Shown: piece by piece, positions 20,873 through 29,960 of the stretch
How the letters are laid out: every line of letters begins with the position of its first letter
How positions within the stretch are numbered: position 1 is the stretch's first letter
Assembly: GCF_000372365.1 (NCBI RefSeq)
Contig: NZ_AQUU01000002.1
Span: 62,001 to 126,000 of the forward strand
DNA length: 64,000 nucleotides
From: Aggregatibacter actinomycetemcomitans DSM 8324
Lineage (GTDB): Bacteria; Pseudomonadota; Gammaproteobacteria; Enterobacterales; Pasteurellaceae
Reading direction: 5' to 3'
The notes under the pieces: model-generated
Told to the model about the DNA's origin: nothing
Database searches by the model: none
The model's input: only the letters and a program-made list of their open reading frames with translations
Program-made: the position numbers and the translations under genes

Positions 20873-21906
20873 TGAATCGGCTATTTCCTGAACAGCTTGC
20901 TTCGTCACTGGAACGGCATTTAGCCCGCGTGTATTTTCTGGTGGGTGAAGATCCGTTGTTGCTCAATGAAAGCGCTGAGGGAATTTACCAAGCGGCGCTT
21001 CAGCAGGGATTCGATGAAAAAGTTGAACTGGACATTAATGCCTCCACCGACTGGAATGATTTATTCGAGCGGGTGCAATCCATGGGCTTATTTTTCAATA
21101 AACAGCTCATTATTTTAGATTTACCTGAAAATGCGACCGCACTTTTACAGAAAAACTTATCCGAATTCATTTCGTTGCTTCAGCCCGATGTGCTAGCGAT
21201 TTTCCGTTTAGCCAAACTCACTAAAGCCGCTGAAAAGCAGGCGTGGTTTATGGCGGCGAATCAGTATGAACCGCAGGCGGTATTGGTCAACTGTCAAACC
21301 CCCAATGCCGAACAATTGCCCCGCTGGGTGGCGAATCGGGCGAAGATGTTGGGGTTAAGCATTGAACAAGAAGCGGTGCAGTTGTTGTGTTACAGCTACG
21401 AAAACAACCTGTTGGCACTCAAGCAAACACTGCAATTACTGGATTTGCTTTATCCTGATCGTAAACTCACTTTTGCCCGCGTGAATAGCGTGGTGGAACA
21501 GTCCTCAGTATTTACCCCGTTCCAATGGGTTGATGCGATTTTAGGCGGAAAAGGGAATCGCGCCCGCCGAATTCTCACCGGTTTAAAAGATGAAGATGTT
21601 CAGCCGATTATTCTCCTGCGCACGTTGCAGCGCGATTTAATGACTTTACTGGAGATCAGTAAACCGGAACAACCCCAATCCCTTGACTCGCCTTTACCCA
21701 CCGATCAACTGCGTGAACAGTTTGATCGCCTGAAAGTATGGCAAAACCGCCGTTCATTGTTTACTCAAGCGGTGCAACGTTTAACCTACCGTAAACTCTA
21801 TCTTTTTTTTCAGCAACTCGCCGATGTGGAGCGCTGTGCGAAACAGGAATTTAGCGATGATATTTGGCAACAACTGGAAGATTTATCGGTGAGATTCACC
21901 GGTTAG
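20872..21906 (+). CDS. holA: DNA polymerase III delta subunit HolA
   Basis: HolA is the wrench subunit of the clamp loader that opens the beta sliding clamp. The 344-residue protein starts MNRLFPEQLASSLER and has the family fold with YFLVGEDPLLLNES near the N-terminus. It is translationally coupled to lptE (one-base overlap). Length matches the family. Confidence 0.94.
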   Translation: MNRLFPEQLASSLERHLARVYFLVGEDPLLLNESAEGIYQAALQQGFDEKVELDINASTDWNDLFERVQSMGLFFNKQLIILDLPENATALLQKNLSEFISLLQPDVLAIFRLAKLTKAAEKQAWFMAANQYEPQAVLVNCQTPNAEQLPRWVANRAKMLGLSIEQEAVQLLCYSYENNLLALKQTLQLLDLLYPDRKLTFARVNSVVEQSSVFTPFQWVDAILGGKGNRARRILTGLKDEDVQPIILLRTLQRDLMTLLEISKPEQPQSLDSPLPTDQLREQFDRLKVWQNRRSLFTQAVQRLTYRKLYLFFQQLADVERCAKQEFSDDIWQQLEDLSVRFTG

Positions 21907-21978
21907 CCATAATTGATAGGGATTTCATTGTGTTATTAGCTACTTTATTATCCGCATTTGCGATGTTTGCTTTTGTGG

Positions 21979-22011
21979 TTTCAGCCAACAGTCGTCGAAT
22001 TAATTTGGCAT
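21979..22011 (-). repeat. Diverged duplicate of the mutT 3' end (copy A)
   Basis: This 33-bp segment matches 22409-22441 at 31 of 33 positions in the same orientation, exactly 430 bp away. Read on the minus strand it encodes KLIRRLLAE, against KLIQRLLAE at the end of MutT, with one silent change (GCG to GCT). It looks like a second, slightly different mutT tail left when the intervening DNA arrived. Confidence 0.7.
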
Positions 22012-22091
22012 CAATAAAGCTCAGATGGAATATCTTGAATTAGAATATAGACGATTATTAAATACAATATTACTTATATTGAGGAAAACAA

Positions 22092-22280
22092 GTGAAAAAT
22101 TTCATACAATTTACTCTTTTTTGCCTGTTAATATATTTTATAGCAAGAATTCTATCAGATATATTTGACTTGCAAATATTTTATATCTATTTGGGAATAC
22201 TGGTTTTATATTCATTTAAAGAAAGAATAAATAGTTTATTTAGTAAAATACGAGGAAAAAATGAGAGAGAGCGAAATTGA
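22092..22280 (+). CDS. Small hydrophobic protein in an AT-rich insert
   Basis: A GTG-initiated 62-residue product with two hydrophobic segments (about 4-20 and 27-42) and a basic, charged C-terminus (KIRGKNERERN). GAGG lies about 7 nt before the GTG. Base composition is clearly more AT-rich than the flanks. Just upstream (21931-22090) another frame reads like a membrane segment plus helix (EYLELEYRRLLNTILLIL) if one frameshift near 22018 is allowed. Function unknown; an immunity or toxin-like membrane peptide is possible but unsupported. Confidence 0.45.
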   Translation: MKNFIQFTLFCLLIYFIARILSDIFDLQIFYIYLGILVLYSFKERINSLFSKIRGKNERERN

Positions 22281-22383
22281 TAATTTATCTTTAGTTTTTG
22301 GTAGTTCTCCAGTAAAAATAGTTGCGGCTGTTTCTAAACGGGAAATTCTCACTTTTTATTGTGGTTTGTCAGATTTGGCCTGA
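22261..22383 (+). CDS. Short reading frame overlapping the small membrane protein
   Basis: A 40-residue frame (MRESEIDNLSLVFGSSPVKI at its start) begins inside the preceding gene and ends 14 bp before the mutT stop on the other strand. It may be the 5' part of a longer acquired gene cut off by recombination at the mutT repeat. No family is recognised. Confidence 0.3.
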   Translation: MRESEIDNLSLVFGSSPVKIVAAVSKREILTFYCGLSDLA

Positions 22384-22397
22384 TCTTCTACGGATAG

Positions 22398-22802
22398 TTA
22401 ATCTCCACTTTCCGCCAACAGTCGTTGAATTAATTTGGCATTTGCCGGCGGAAATTGTCCGGCATCCAGTTCGTTTTGTGCTAACCAGAAACCGTCTTGT
22501 CCTTCCCGCCCGAACGGTTCACCGACCCATTCTTCCGCCAGATAAAAAAAGAATGTAATGACTTTAGTGGGATATTCAAATTCAAAGCGTTCTAACAATT
22601 GAGCATTTAGCACCACGATGCCGATTTCTTCTTCCAGCTCGCGTTTAAGCGCCTGTTCCGGCGTTTCCCCTTTATCCACTTTCCCGCCGGGGAATTCCAG
22701 GGCTTGCGCGAAATCCTGTCCTTCCAGACGTTGAGTTAAATAAATTTGTCCGAATTCGTTGCGAATAATCCCGGCTGCAACCTGTACAAGCTGTTTGCTC
22801 AT
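22398..22802 (-). CDS. mutT: 8-oxo-dGTP diphosphatase MutT
   Basis: MutT removes oxidised dGTP from the nucleotide pool. The 134-residue protein carries the Nudix box GX5EX7REXXEEXG (GKVDKGETPEQALKREL onward, about residues 40-61). It lies downstream of secA on the same strand, the conserved secM-secA-mutT order of gamma-proteobacteria. A 33-bp piece of its 3' end is duplicated 430 bp further on. Confidence 0.94.
   Translation of the reverse strand: MSKQLVQVAAGIIRNEFGQIYLTQRLEGQDFAQALEFPGGKVDKGETPEQALKRELEEEIGIVVLNAQLLERFEFEYPTKVITFFFYLAEEWVGEPFGREGQDGFWLAQNELDAGQFPPANAKLIQRLLAESGD
22409..22441 (-). repeat. mutT 3' end, partner of the 430-bp direct repeat (copy B)
   Basis: This is the authentic in-gene copy of the sequence repeated at 21979-22011. 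Together the two copies bracket the AT-rich segment containing the small unknown frames. Confidence 0.7.
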
Positions 22803-22826
22803 GTGGTTTCCTTTAAATTGAAAGCG

Positions 22827-22867
22827 AAAAGTGCGGTCAAAAATGCCAGCGTTTTTTACCGCACTTT
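22827..22867. terminator. Inverted uptake-sequence hairpin between secA and mutT
   Basis: AAAGTGCGGT and ACCGCACTTT face each other across about 20 bp in the gap between the secA stop and the mutT start. It may attenuate read-through from secA to mutT. Confidence 0.55.
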
Positions 22868-22878
22868 ATCTCACGCCA

Positions 22879-25578
22879 TTAATGTCTGGCCCGGCTGCCG
22901 TGGCAATGTTTGTATTTCTTGCCGGAACCGCACGGGCACGGCTCGTTACGACCAATTTTATGGTGTTCTTCCGTACCCTGTTGCGCCCCTTGCGATTCGT
23001 CGTTGTTATACTGCATGGCGGCGGCTTCACGTTGTGCCAGCTCCTGACGCAAACGTTCCGCTTCTTCCATTTCTTCCGAAGTCCGAACCTGAACGCGACT
23101 TAAGGTGGTGACCACGCTTAATTTCAGGGCATCCAACATTTCCGTAAACATTTGAAAGGACTCTTTTTTGTATTCCTGTTTCGGATCTTTTTGCGCATAA
23201 CCGCGTAAATGAATACCGCGACGCAAATGATCCATGGCGGATAAATGTTCTTTCCAAAGCTCATCTAAGGTTTGCAACATCACGCCTTTTTCAAAGTTGC
23301 GCATAGTTTGTTCGCCCGCCAATTCTTCTTTGCGTTTGTATTCATCCACAGCGGATTGAATAATGCGCTCACGCAGGGTTTCTTCGTGCAGATGATTGTC
23401 TTCATCCAGCCATTTTCTGATTGGCAAATCCAAGGCAAAATCTTGTTTCAAGCGCTGTTCCAAGGCAGGAATATCCCATTGCTCTTCCAAAGATTGCGGC
23501 GGGATATATTGATCGATCACGCTGTTGAACACATCCCGGCGAATCACATCAATAGTTTCTGAAATATCGTCATTTTCCAGTAATTCGTTACGCTGCTCGT
23601 AAATGGCGTGGCGTTGATCGTTTGCCACATCGTCAAATTCAAGCAGGTTTTTACGTCCGTCGAAGTTATGCGCTTCCACTTTCGCTTGTGCGGAAGCAAT
23701 TACTTTCGCCAGCAGCTTGGATTCCATGGCTTCAGCTGTATTACTGAAGGCTTTACGCATCATGTTGAGCTTGCCTTCATTGAGGTAAATGCGCATTAAC
23801 GCATCTTCCAAGGACAGGTAGAAACGGGAGGAACCCGGGTCGCCCTGACGGCCGGAACGACCGCGTAGCTGGTTGTCGATACGACGGGATTCGTGGCGTT
23901 CGGTGCCGATAATGTGTAACCCACCGGCATTTTTCACGATGTCATGGCGTTCCTGCCATGCTGCTTTAATGGCTTCGATTTGTTCCGCTGTCGGATTCTC
24001 CAGTTTATCCACTTCTGCTTTCCAGTTACCACCCAACACGATGTCGGTACCACGCCCCGCCATATTGGTGGCAATGGTCACAGCACCCGGATAGCCGGCG
24101 TTCGCTACGATTTCTGCTTCCTGCGCGTGGAATTTGGCGTTCAGCACATTGTGTTTGATTCCCGCTTTATCCAATGCGTTGGAAAGCAATTCGGATTTTT
24201 CGATGGAAATTGTTCCCACCAATACCGGTTGTTGACGCGCTACGCAATCTTTGATGTCGTCAATAATGGCGTTGAATTTATATTCTTCCGTTTCAAACAT
24301 GACGTCGGTGCGGTCGTCACGAATCATCGGACGGTTAGTTGGAATGACCACCGTTTCCAAACCATAAATTTTTTGGAATTCAAAGGCTTCCGTATCTGCC
24401 GTACCGGTCATACCCGCCAATTTTTCGTATAAACGGAAATAGTTTTGGTAAGTGATGGAGGCGACGGTTTGGTTTTCGCTTTGAATGCGCACGCCCTCTT
24501 TGGCCTCAATGGCTTGGTGTAAGCCATCGGACCAGCGACGACCCGCCATGGTACGACCGGTGTGTTCGTCCACGATAACGATCTCTCCGTCTTTGACGAT
24601 GTAATCCACATCGCGCTCAAACAGCGTGTGAGCGCGCAATGCCGCCATGACATGATGGAGTAAAGTGATTTTTGACGGTGAATAAAGAGATTCGGTGTCT
24701 TTCATGAAGCCTTGTTGAATCAACCATTGTTCACATTTTTCCTGACCGCGCTCGGTTAAGTGTGCCTGTTTGGTTTTCAAATCTAAGGTGTAGTCGCCGG
24801 TGCCTTGATATTCTTCCGTGTCTTCTTTGTCTTGTTTAATCAGGTTTGGGATCAATTTATCAATGGCGATGTAAAGCTCGGAGCTGTCTTCTGCCTGACC
24901 GGAAATAATCAATGGGGTCCGTGCTTCATCAATTAAGATGGAGTCCACTTCATCCACCAGCGCATAATATAAATCTTTTTGGAAGCGTTCCTGCGGCGAG
25001 TGCGCCAGGTTGTCACGTAAATAGTCGAAACCTAATTCACTGTTGGTGGCGTAGGTAATGTCCGCTGCGTATGCTGCGCGTTTTTCTTCCGGTGACAAGC
25101 CCGGAATGTTTACGCCTACGGTCATGCCCAAAAATTCAAATAACGGACGATTGGTTTCCGCATCGCGGCGCGCCAAGTAGTCATTCACGGTCACCACGTG
25201 TACCGCTTTGCCCGGTAAGGCGTTAAGGTAGCAAGACAAGGTGGCGGTTAAGGTTTTCCCTTCACCGGTACGCATTTCCGCGATACAACGATCGTTAAGC
25301 ACCATGCCGCCGATAAGTTGCACGTCGAAGTGACGCATGCCCAGCACACGTTTACTGGCTTCACGCACGGTAGCAAAGGCTTCCGGCATCAGGCTTTCCA
25401 AGGTTTCACCTTTGCCTAAACGCTCACGGAATTCGGCGGTTTTGGCTTTCAGCTGTTCATCGCTTAAGGCTTCAAATTCCGGTTCTAATTTATTAATTTT
25501 AACGACGATTTTATTGAGGCGGCGTAAGATACGATCATTACGGCTGCCGAAGATTTTAGTTGCAATAGTTCTAAGCAT
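22879..25578 (-). CDS. secA: Preprotein translocase ATPase SecA
   Basis: SecA drives preproteins through SecYEG. The ATG at 25576-25578 ([16 protein letters not shown]) gives 899 residues. Motifs seen are Walker [21 protein letters not shown] and the C-terminal zinc/SecB-binding motif [14 protein letters not shown]. The upstream secM ends in an arrest motif and a hairpin lies between the two, so secA translation is likely raised when secretion is limiting, as in E. coli. The ribosome-binding site is poor (AAAAGAAAAA), consistent with regulated initiation. Confidence 0.97.
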   Translation of the reverse strand: MLRTIATKIFGSRNDRILRRLNKIVVKINKLEPEFEALSDEQLKAKTAEFRERLGKGETLESLMPEAFATVREASKRVLGMRHFDVQLIGGMVLNDRCIAEMRTGEGKTLTATLSCYLNALPGKAVHVVTVNDYLARRDAETNRPLFEFLGMTVGVNIPGLSPEEKRAAYAADITYATNSELGFDYLRDNLAHSPQERFQKDLYYALVDEVDSILIDEARTPLIISGQAEDSSELYIAIDKLIPNLIKQDKEDTEEYQGTGDYTLDLKTKQAHLTERGQEKCEQWLIQQGFMKDTESLYSPSKITLLHHVMAALRAHTLFERDVDYIVKDGEIVIVDEHTGRTMAGRRWSDGLHQAIEAKEGVRIQSENQTVASITYQNYFRLYEKLAGMTGTADTEAFEFQKIYGLETVVIPTNRPMIRDDRTDVMFETEEYKFNAIIDDIKDCVARQQPVLVGTISIEKSELLSNALDKAGIKHNVLNAKFHAQEAEIVANAGYPGAVTIATNMAGRGTDIVLGGNWKAEVDKLENPTAEQIEAIKAAWQERHDIVKNAGGLHIIGTERHESRRIDNQLRGRSGRQGDPGSSRFYLSLEDALMRIYLNEGKLNMMRKAFSNTAEAMESKLLAKVIASAQAKVEAHNFDGRKNLLEFDDVANDQRHAIYEQRNELLENDDISETIDVIRRDVFNSVIDQYIPPQSLEEQWDIPALEQRLKQDFALDLPIRKWLDEDNHLHEETLRERIIQSAVDEYKRKEELAGEQTMRNFEKGVMLQTLDELWKEHLSAMDHLRRGIHLRGYAQKDPKQEYKKESFQMFTEMLDALKLSVVTTLSRVQVRTSEEMEEAERLRQELAQREAAAMQYNNDESQGAQQGTEEHHKIGRNEPCPCGSGKKYKHCHGSRARH

Positions 25579-25609
25579 AATTTTTTCTTTTAAAAATAGA
25601 TAAATGAGA

Positions 25610-25629
25610 TCGTTTAACGAATTAAACGA
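25610..25629 (-). promoter_or_regulatory. UUCG-capped hairpin between secM and secA
   Basis: On the minus strand TCGTTTAA-TTCG-TTAAACGA forms a perfect 8-bp stem with a UUCG tetraloop, 32 nt upstream of the secA start and 22 nt after the secM stop. It sits where the E. coli secM-secA hairpin that hides the secA ribosome-binding site lies, though here the stem itself does not include the start region. Confidence 0.6.
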
Positions 25630-25650
25630 CGGAATATACAAAGATCGAAG

Positions 25651-25968
25651 TTAAATAAATTGAGGTCCGGCACGAATCGGTGCATTGGGAACGAAAGGCG
25701 AACGCGCAAAGTGCGGTTCATTTTGCGGAAGATTTTCAGCTTCCAACGGCGCATGTTGCGGTTGGTGTTGCTGCTGACTGGTTTGTTGCAGCAACGCAAC
25801 GGTGGTTAAAATCTGCGGCGCGTTTTGTTGCTGGGCGTTTTGATAATTTTCACTGCCGACGGAAGAGGAATAATTCAGTTCCTGACCGACAGGCAAAACA
25901 AAAATCGCAAGCATGCCAAGCAGCAGTTGCGACCAAAAATGATGTTTGCTTTTGTGAGAAATTATCAT
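25651..25968 (-). CDS. secM: SecM secretion monitor with C-terminal arrest motif
   Basis: SecM is a secreted peptide that stalls its own ribosome until pulled by the Sec machinery, which unmasks secA translation. The 105-residue product has an N-terminal hydrophobic signal (about 14-27), a Gln/Pro-rich middle and ends in FARSPFVPNAPIRAGP plus three residues. The E. coli arrest motif is F-x4-WI-x4-GIRAGP; here F87, F92-V93 and IRAGP (98-102) keep the spacing apart from a one-residue deletion before IRAGP. The gene is directly upstream of secA. Stalling is inferred from the motif and position. Confidence 0.85.
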   Translation of the reverse strand: MIISHKSKHHFWSQLLLGMLAIFVLPVGQELNYSSSVGSENYQNAQQQNAPQILTTVALLQQTSQQQHQPQHAPLEAENLPQNEPHFARSPFVPNAPIRAGPQFI

Positions 25969-26059
25969 AAGGATCTCAATATCAAAAAATTGTCGGTATT
26001 GTAGCGGAAATTCGCTACAATGTCATAAATATTAGGGCGAAAAGGCGGAAAACAAGGCG

Positions 26060-26371
26060 ATGCGTTATCAAAAACCGGTAAATATTCAAACATTATTACA
26101 GGATTCTCCGTTGGCAAAAATCGTGCAAAAAGGCATTCGCTTAAATGAACTAAACCAACAGGTTAACGGATTTTTCCCGCCCGAGTTCAAGGATTTGTAT
26201 CGCATTGCCAATATAGAACAAAACAGTTTGCGCATTGAAGTGGCGAATGCCATGGTGCGGCAAAGTTTTTTGTTTCGTCAGCAGGAATTATTACGTTTAA
26301 TTCAGCAACATTTGCCGGAAATCACGCAATTAACCTTTTACATCAACCCCGAATTTCGCCGCGGTGCCTAA
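26060..26371 (+). CDS. dciA: DciA-type helicase loader (DUF721)
   Basis: DciA proteins load the replicative helicase DnaB in bacteria without a phage-derived DnaC/DnaI. The 103-residue protein fits the DUF721 family (LRIEVANAMVRQSFLFRQQE core, then TQLTFYINP). It is divergent from secM, a conserved neighbourhood for this family. Whether this organism also has dnaC cannot be seen in this window. Confidence 0.8.
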   Translation: MRYQKPVNIQTLLQDSPLAKIVQKGIRLNELNQQVNGFFPPEFKDLYRIANIEQNSLRIEVANAMVRQSFLFRQQELLRLIQQHLPEITQLTFYINPEFRRGA

Positions 26372-26373
26372 AA

Positions 26374-26460
26374 GTATTCACAATCAAGGCTGGTTTGATT
26401 GCAGGGTCCGACATAGACGACGTTCAAAAGGCGTTGCTTTTTGTGCGGTCGTTTTCACGG
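26374..26460 (-). repeat. Structured dispersed repeat, copy 3
   Basis: Opposite orientation to copies 1 and 2. It contains the stem CAATCAA/TTGATTG around GGCTGGT, a degraded second part, and CGTTCAAAAGGCGTTGCTTT, which matches copy 4. It ends with TGTGCGGTCG, an uptake-sequence-like end. It lies between dciA and the MerR gene, 20 bp before the latter's start. Confidence 0.6.
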
Positions 26461-26479
26461 ACGTTTTTACGGAGATAAC

Positions 26480-26890
26480 ATGAAAATAGGGAAGTTAGCC
26501 AAAGCTGTAGGGTGTAGCGTGGAAGCCATTCGATTTTACGAACAAAAAGGCTTGATGCCTCGCCCGCCCCGTTCCGCCGGCGGTTTTCGTTTATACACGG
26601 ACGAACATTTGCAACGCCTGTCGTTTATTTGTTATTGCCGCTCCTTGGATATGTCTCTTAAAGAAATCAAATTGCTGTTGAGCCTGGAAAGTGCTTCCGA
26701 ACAACAAAAAGCGGAAATCAATCAATTGCTCGATCGACATATTCAAGACATTGCCAAACACATCCACCGCCTACAACATTTACGCATGAATCTCATCCAA
26801 CTGAAACAACAATGCGGAGAAGTGAATCAGCAACAAAACTTGCTGCGAATCCTGCAATACAGTCAGGTAAAGTTTAGACCGTTGAAGTAA
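26480..26890 (+). CDS. MerR-family regulator, metal-responsive type
   Basis: A 136-residue MerR protein with the winged helix (MKIGKLAKAVGCSVEAIRFY, then GLMPRPPRSAGGFRLY) most like ZntR/CadR/PbrR regulators, followed by the dimerisation helix. It has Cys in ICYCRSLDMS and QQCGEVNQQQ, but the usual second cysteine of the C-terminal metal-binding loop is missing; the tail reads LLRILQYSQVKF. It may therefore sense a different signal or have lost metal binding. The ATG at 26480 follows ACGGAGATAAC. No metal transporter gene is adjacent. Confidence 0.85.
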   Translation: MKIGKLAKAVGCSVEAIRFYEQKGLMPRPPRSAGGFRLYTDEHLQRLSFICYCRSLDMSLKEIKLLLSLESASEQQKAEINQLLDRHIQDIAKHIHRLQHLRMNLIQLKQQCGEVNQQQNLLRILQYSQVKFRPLK

Positions 26891-26908
26891 AAAACACGGT
26901 AAGAACCT

Positions 26909-26941
26909 ACCGCACTTTTGTCTTGCTGCAAAAAGTGCGGT
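26909..26941. terminator. Inverted uptake-sequence pair between converging merR-type gene and uvrA
   Basis: ACCGCACTTTT (26909-26919) pairs with AAAAGTGCGGT (26931-26941) in the gap where both genes end. T-runs outside the stem are weak. Confidence 0.5.
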
Positions 26942-26958
26942 CGGAAAATGCAGCGTTT

Positions 26959-29790
26959 TTAGCCTTTTGCCAGGATGTCTTTGAGGAAGCGGGCGGTGTG
27001 CGAGCCCTCCATTTTGGCAACCTGTTCCGGTGTGCCGGTCGCGATAATTTGTCCGCCGCCGCTACCGCCTTCAGGTCCCAAATCCACAATCCAGTCGGCG
27101 GTTTTAATCACGTCTAAATTATGCTCAATGACCACGATGGTGTTGCCTTGATCGCGTAAACGGTGTAACACGGAAAGCAATTGTTTGATGTCGGCAAAAT
27201 GCAGCCCTGTGGTCGGTTCGTCCAGAATATACAGGGTTTTGCCCGTATCCCGTTTGGAGAGTTCCGTCGCCAGTTTCACCCGTTGCGCTTCCCCGCCGGA
27301 CAAGGTGGTAGAGGATTGCCCCAAGCGAATATAAGACAAGCCCACGTCAATCAGGGTTTGCAATTTACGCGCAATCATTGGAATGGCATCGAAAAACTCG
27401 CGCGCATCTTCCACCGTCATGTCCAGCACCTGATGAATGGTTTTACCTTTGTAGCGGATTTCCAGGGTTTCGCGATTGTAACGCTTGCCTTTACATTGGT
27501 CGCAAGGCACGTACACATCGGGCAGGAAGTGCATTTCCACTTTGATTACGCCGTCGCCCTGGCAGGCTTCACAGCGCCCACCGCGCACGTTAAAACTGAA
27601 ACGCCCCGGGTTGTAACCGCGCGCACGGGCTTCCGGTACGCCGGCAAACAGTTCGCGAATCGGCGTGAATACGCCCGTGTAAGTCGCCGGGTTAGAACGC
27701 GGTGTACGTCCGATCGGGCTTTGGTTAATATCAATAACTTTATCGAAAAATTCCAAACCTTTAATGGACTTGTACGGCGATACCTCGGCATTTTCTGCAC
27801 GATTCAAGGCGTTTTGTGCAATAGGGAACAGAGTGTCGTTAATCAGTGTAGATTTACCTGAACCGGACACGCCGGTGATGCAGGTAAATAAGCCCACGGG
27901 AATGTCTAAATTGACGTTTTTCAGGTTGTTACCAGAAGCGCCGAACAATTTGAGCATTTTTTTCTTATCAAGTGCGGTACGTTTTTTCGGTATTTCGATC
28001 TTTTCCGTGCCCGATAAAAATTTACCTGTGAGGGAATTCGGATTTTGCATGATTTGTTGTGCGGTGCCTTCGGCGATGACGCTACCGCCGTGCACGCCGG
28101 CGCCCGGTCCGATGTCGATAATGTGGTCGGCGCTCAAAATGGCGTCTTCGTCATGTTCCACCACGATTACTGTATTGCCTAAATTACGCAAATGAATCAG
28201 CGTGTTAAGCAGGCGTTCATTGTCCCGTTGGTGCAAGCCGATGGAGGGTTCATCCAGCACGTACATCACACCCACTAATCCTGCGCCGATTTGGCTGGCG
28301 AGGCGAATCCGTTGTGCTTCACCGCCAGAAAGGGTTTCGGCAGAGCGGGAAAGGGAAAGATAATTCAAGCCCACATTCACTAGAAATTGTAACCGCTCTT
28401 TTATCTCTTTCAGGATTTTTTCGGCGATTTGGGCTTTTTGTCCGCTGAGTTGTAAATTGCCAAAGAAATCTAACGCTTCGCCGATGCTTTTTTCCGACAC
28501 CTCAGGCAGATTGGTTTGTTCAATATATACATTGCGCGCTTCCGGGCGTAAACGGGAACCGCCGCAATCGGCGCATGATCGGTTGCTGATGTGTTTGGCG
28601 AGTTCTTCGCGCACCGACATGGATTCCGTTTCTTTATAACGGCGCGCCATGTTGTTCAAAATCCCTTCAAAGGCGTGGCGACGCAGCACCACATCGCCGC
28701 GATCGTTCATGTATTGAAACTCGATTTCTTCCTTGCCGGAACCATTCAAAATAATCTGTTGGATTTTTTTCGGTAATGCTTCAAACGGGGTTTCTATGTC
28801 GAAATGGTAGTGTTTCGAGAGGGAAGTGAGCATTTGATAATAATAAAAATTACGGCGATCCCAGCCTTTAATAGCGCCGTTGGCAAGGGAAATGTTCGGA
28901 TTTTGCACCACGCGTTTTTCATCAAAATATTGCTGCACGCCTAAACCGTCGCAGGTCGGACACGCCCCTGCCGGGTTATTGAAGGAAAACAGACGCGGTT
29001 CCAGTTCCGGCACGGAGTAGCCGCAATGGGGGCAGGCAAAGTTGGCGGAGAACACCAACTCTTCCGCTTTCGGATCGTCCATGTAGGCAACCATTGCCGT
29101 GCCGCCCGATAATTCCAACGTGGTTTCAAAGGATTCCGCCAATCTTGTAGCTAAATCCGACCGCACTTTAAAGCGATCCACCACCACTTCGATAGTGTGT
29201 TTTTTCTGTAATTCCAGTTTCGGCGGATCGGATAAATCACAAATTTCGCCATCGATACGGGCGCGAATGTAACCTTGTGCGGAAATTTGTTGCAACAGCT
29301 TAACGTGTTCGCCCTTGCGTTCTTTCACCACCGGTGCCAACAGCATCATTTTGCTGTCTTGCGGCAGGGAAAGTACTTTATCCACCATTTGGCTGATGGT
29401 TTGCGCGGTGAGCGGCACATGATGATGCGGGCAGCGCGGTTCGCCCACGCGGGCAAACAATAAACGCAGGTAATCATGAATTTCGGTAATCGTCCCCACC
29501 GTTGAACGCGGGTTATGGGAGGTGGATTTTTGCTCAATGGAAATCGCCGGTGAAAGCCCTTCAATGTGGTCAACATCGGGCTTTTCCATTAATGAAAGAA
29601 ACTGGCGCGCATAGGCGGAAAGGGATTCCACATAACGGCGTTGTCCTTCCGCATACAGGGTATCAAACGCCAGCGAAGACTTGCCCGAACCGGATAAACC
29701 GGTGATAACGATAAGTTTGTCGCGTGGAATGGTTAAGTTAATATTTTTCAGATTGTGGGTTCGCGCCCCACGAATGTCGATGGTATCCAT
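26959..29790 (-). CDS. uvrA: Excinuclease ABC subunit UvrA
   Basis: UvrA detects bulky DNA lesions and loads UvrB. The ATG at 29788-29790 ([16 protein letters not shown]) gives 943 residues. Two ABC ATPase modules are visible with Walker A motifs GLSGSGKSS and GVSGSGKST, and zinc modules CPHCGY/CPTCDG and CEACQG/CDQCKG. It is divergent from ssb, as in E. coli, and the gap holds a candidate LexA box and a CRP-S site. Confidence 0.97.
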   Translation of the reverse strand: MDTIDIRGARTHNLKNINLTIPRDKLIVITGLSGSGKSSLAFDTLYAEGQRRYVESLSAYARQFLSLMEKPDVDHIEGLSPAISIEQKSTSHNPRSTVGTITEIHDYLRLLFARVGEPRCPHHHVPLTAQTISQMVDKVLSLPQDSKMMLLAPVVKERKGEHVKLLQQISAQGYIRARIDGEICDLSDPPKLELQKKHTIEVVVDRFKVRSDLATRLAESFETTLELSGGTAMVAYMDDPKAEELVFSANFACPHCGYSVPELEPRLFSFNNPAGACPTCDGLGVQQYFDEKRVVQNPNISLANGAIKGWDRRNFYYYQMLTSLSKHYHFDIETPFEALPKKIQQIILNGSGKEEIEFQYMNDRGDVVLRRHAFEGILNNMARRYKETESMSVREELAKHISNRSCADCGGSRLRPEARNVYIEQTNLPEVSEKSIGEALDFFGNLQLSGQKAQIAEKILKEIKERLQFLVNVGLNYLSLSRSAETLSGGEAQRIRLASQIGAGLVGVMYVLDEPSIGLHQRDNERLLNTLIHLRNLGNTVIVVEHDEDAILSADHIIDIGPGAGVHGGSVIAEGTAQQIMQNPNSLTGKFLSGTEKIEIPKKRTALDKKKMLKLFGASGNNLKNVNLDIPVGLFTCITGVSGSGKSTLINDTLFPIAQNALNRAENAEVSPYKSIKGLEFFDKVIDINQSPIGRTPRSNPATYTGVFTPIRELFAGVPEARARGYNPGRFSFNVRGGRCEACQGDGVIKVEMHFLPDVYVPCDQCKGKRYNRETLEIRYKGKTIHQVLDMTVEDAREFFDAIPMIARKLQTLIDVGLSYIRLGQSSTTLSGGEAQRVKLATELSKRDTGKTLYILDEPTTGLHFADIKQLLSVLHRLRDQGNTIVVIEHNLDVIKTADWIVDLGPEGGSGGGQIIATGTPEQVAKMEGSHTARFLKDILAKG

Positions 29791-29819
29791 AATAGATTTT
29801 ATAAATGAAAGAAGTGTAA

Positions 29820-29841
29820 ATTTGCGATAATTATCGCATAT
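29820..29841 (+). promoter_or_regulatory. Candidate CRP-S (competence) site upstream of ssb
   Basis: The core TGCGATAATTATCGCA is a perfect palindrome and matches the CRP-S core TGCGA-N6-TCGCA exactly. CRP-S sites need both CRP and Sxy; ssb belongs to this regulon in Haemophilus influenzae. The centre lies about 130 bp upstream of the ssb start. Confidence 0.7.
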
Positions 29842-29851
29842 TCTTAAATAA

Positions 29852-29867
29852 CTGTGCAAATATCCAG
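29852..29867. promoter_or_regulatory. Candidate LexA box between uvrA and ssb
   Basis: CTGTGCAAATATCCAG matches CTGT-N8-ACAG with one mismatch. In E. coli uvrA and ssb share a LexA-controlled intergenic region, which supports this assignment. Confidence 0.5.
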
Positions 29868-29960
29868 TTAATTTTGTTGAAAGCGTGGATTTCTTTCTGA
29901 TTTTCAGGCAGAATAAGGCAAATTTTTTTACAGCAAAATCGAATAAAAGAAGAGGATATT

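Noticed and set aside
25680-25970. 96-codon frame opposite secM
   Set aside because: It has no ribosome-binding site or recognisable family and mirrors the Gln-rich secM coding strand, which has clear positional and motif support.
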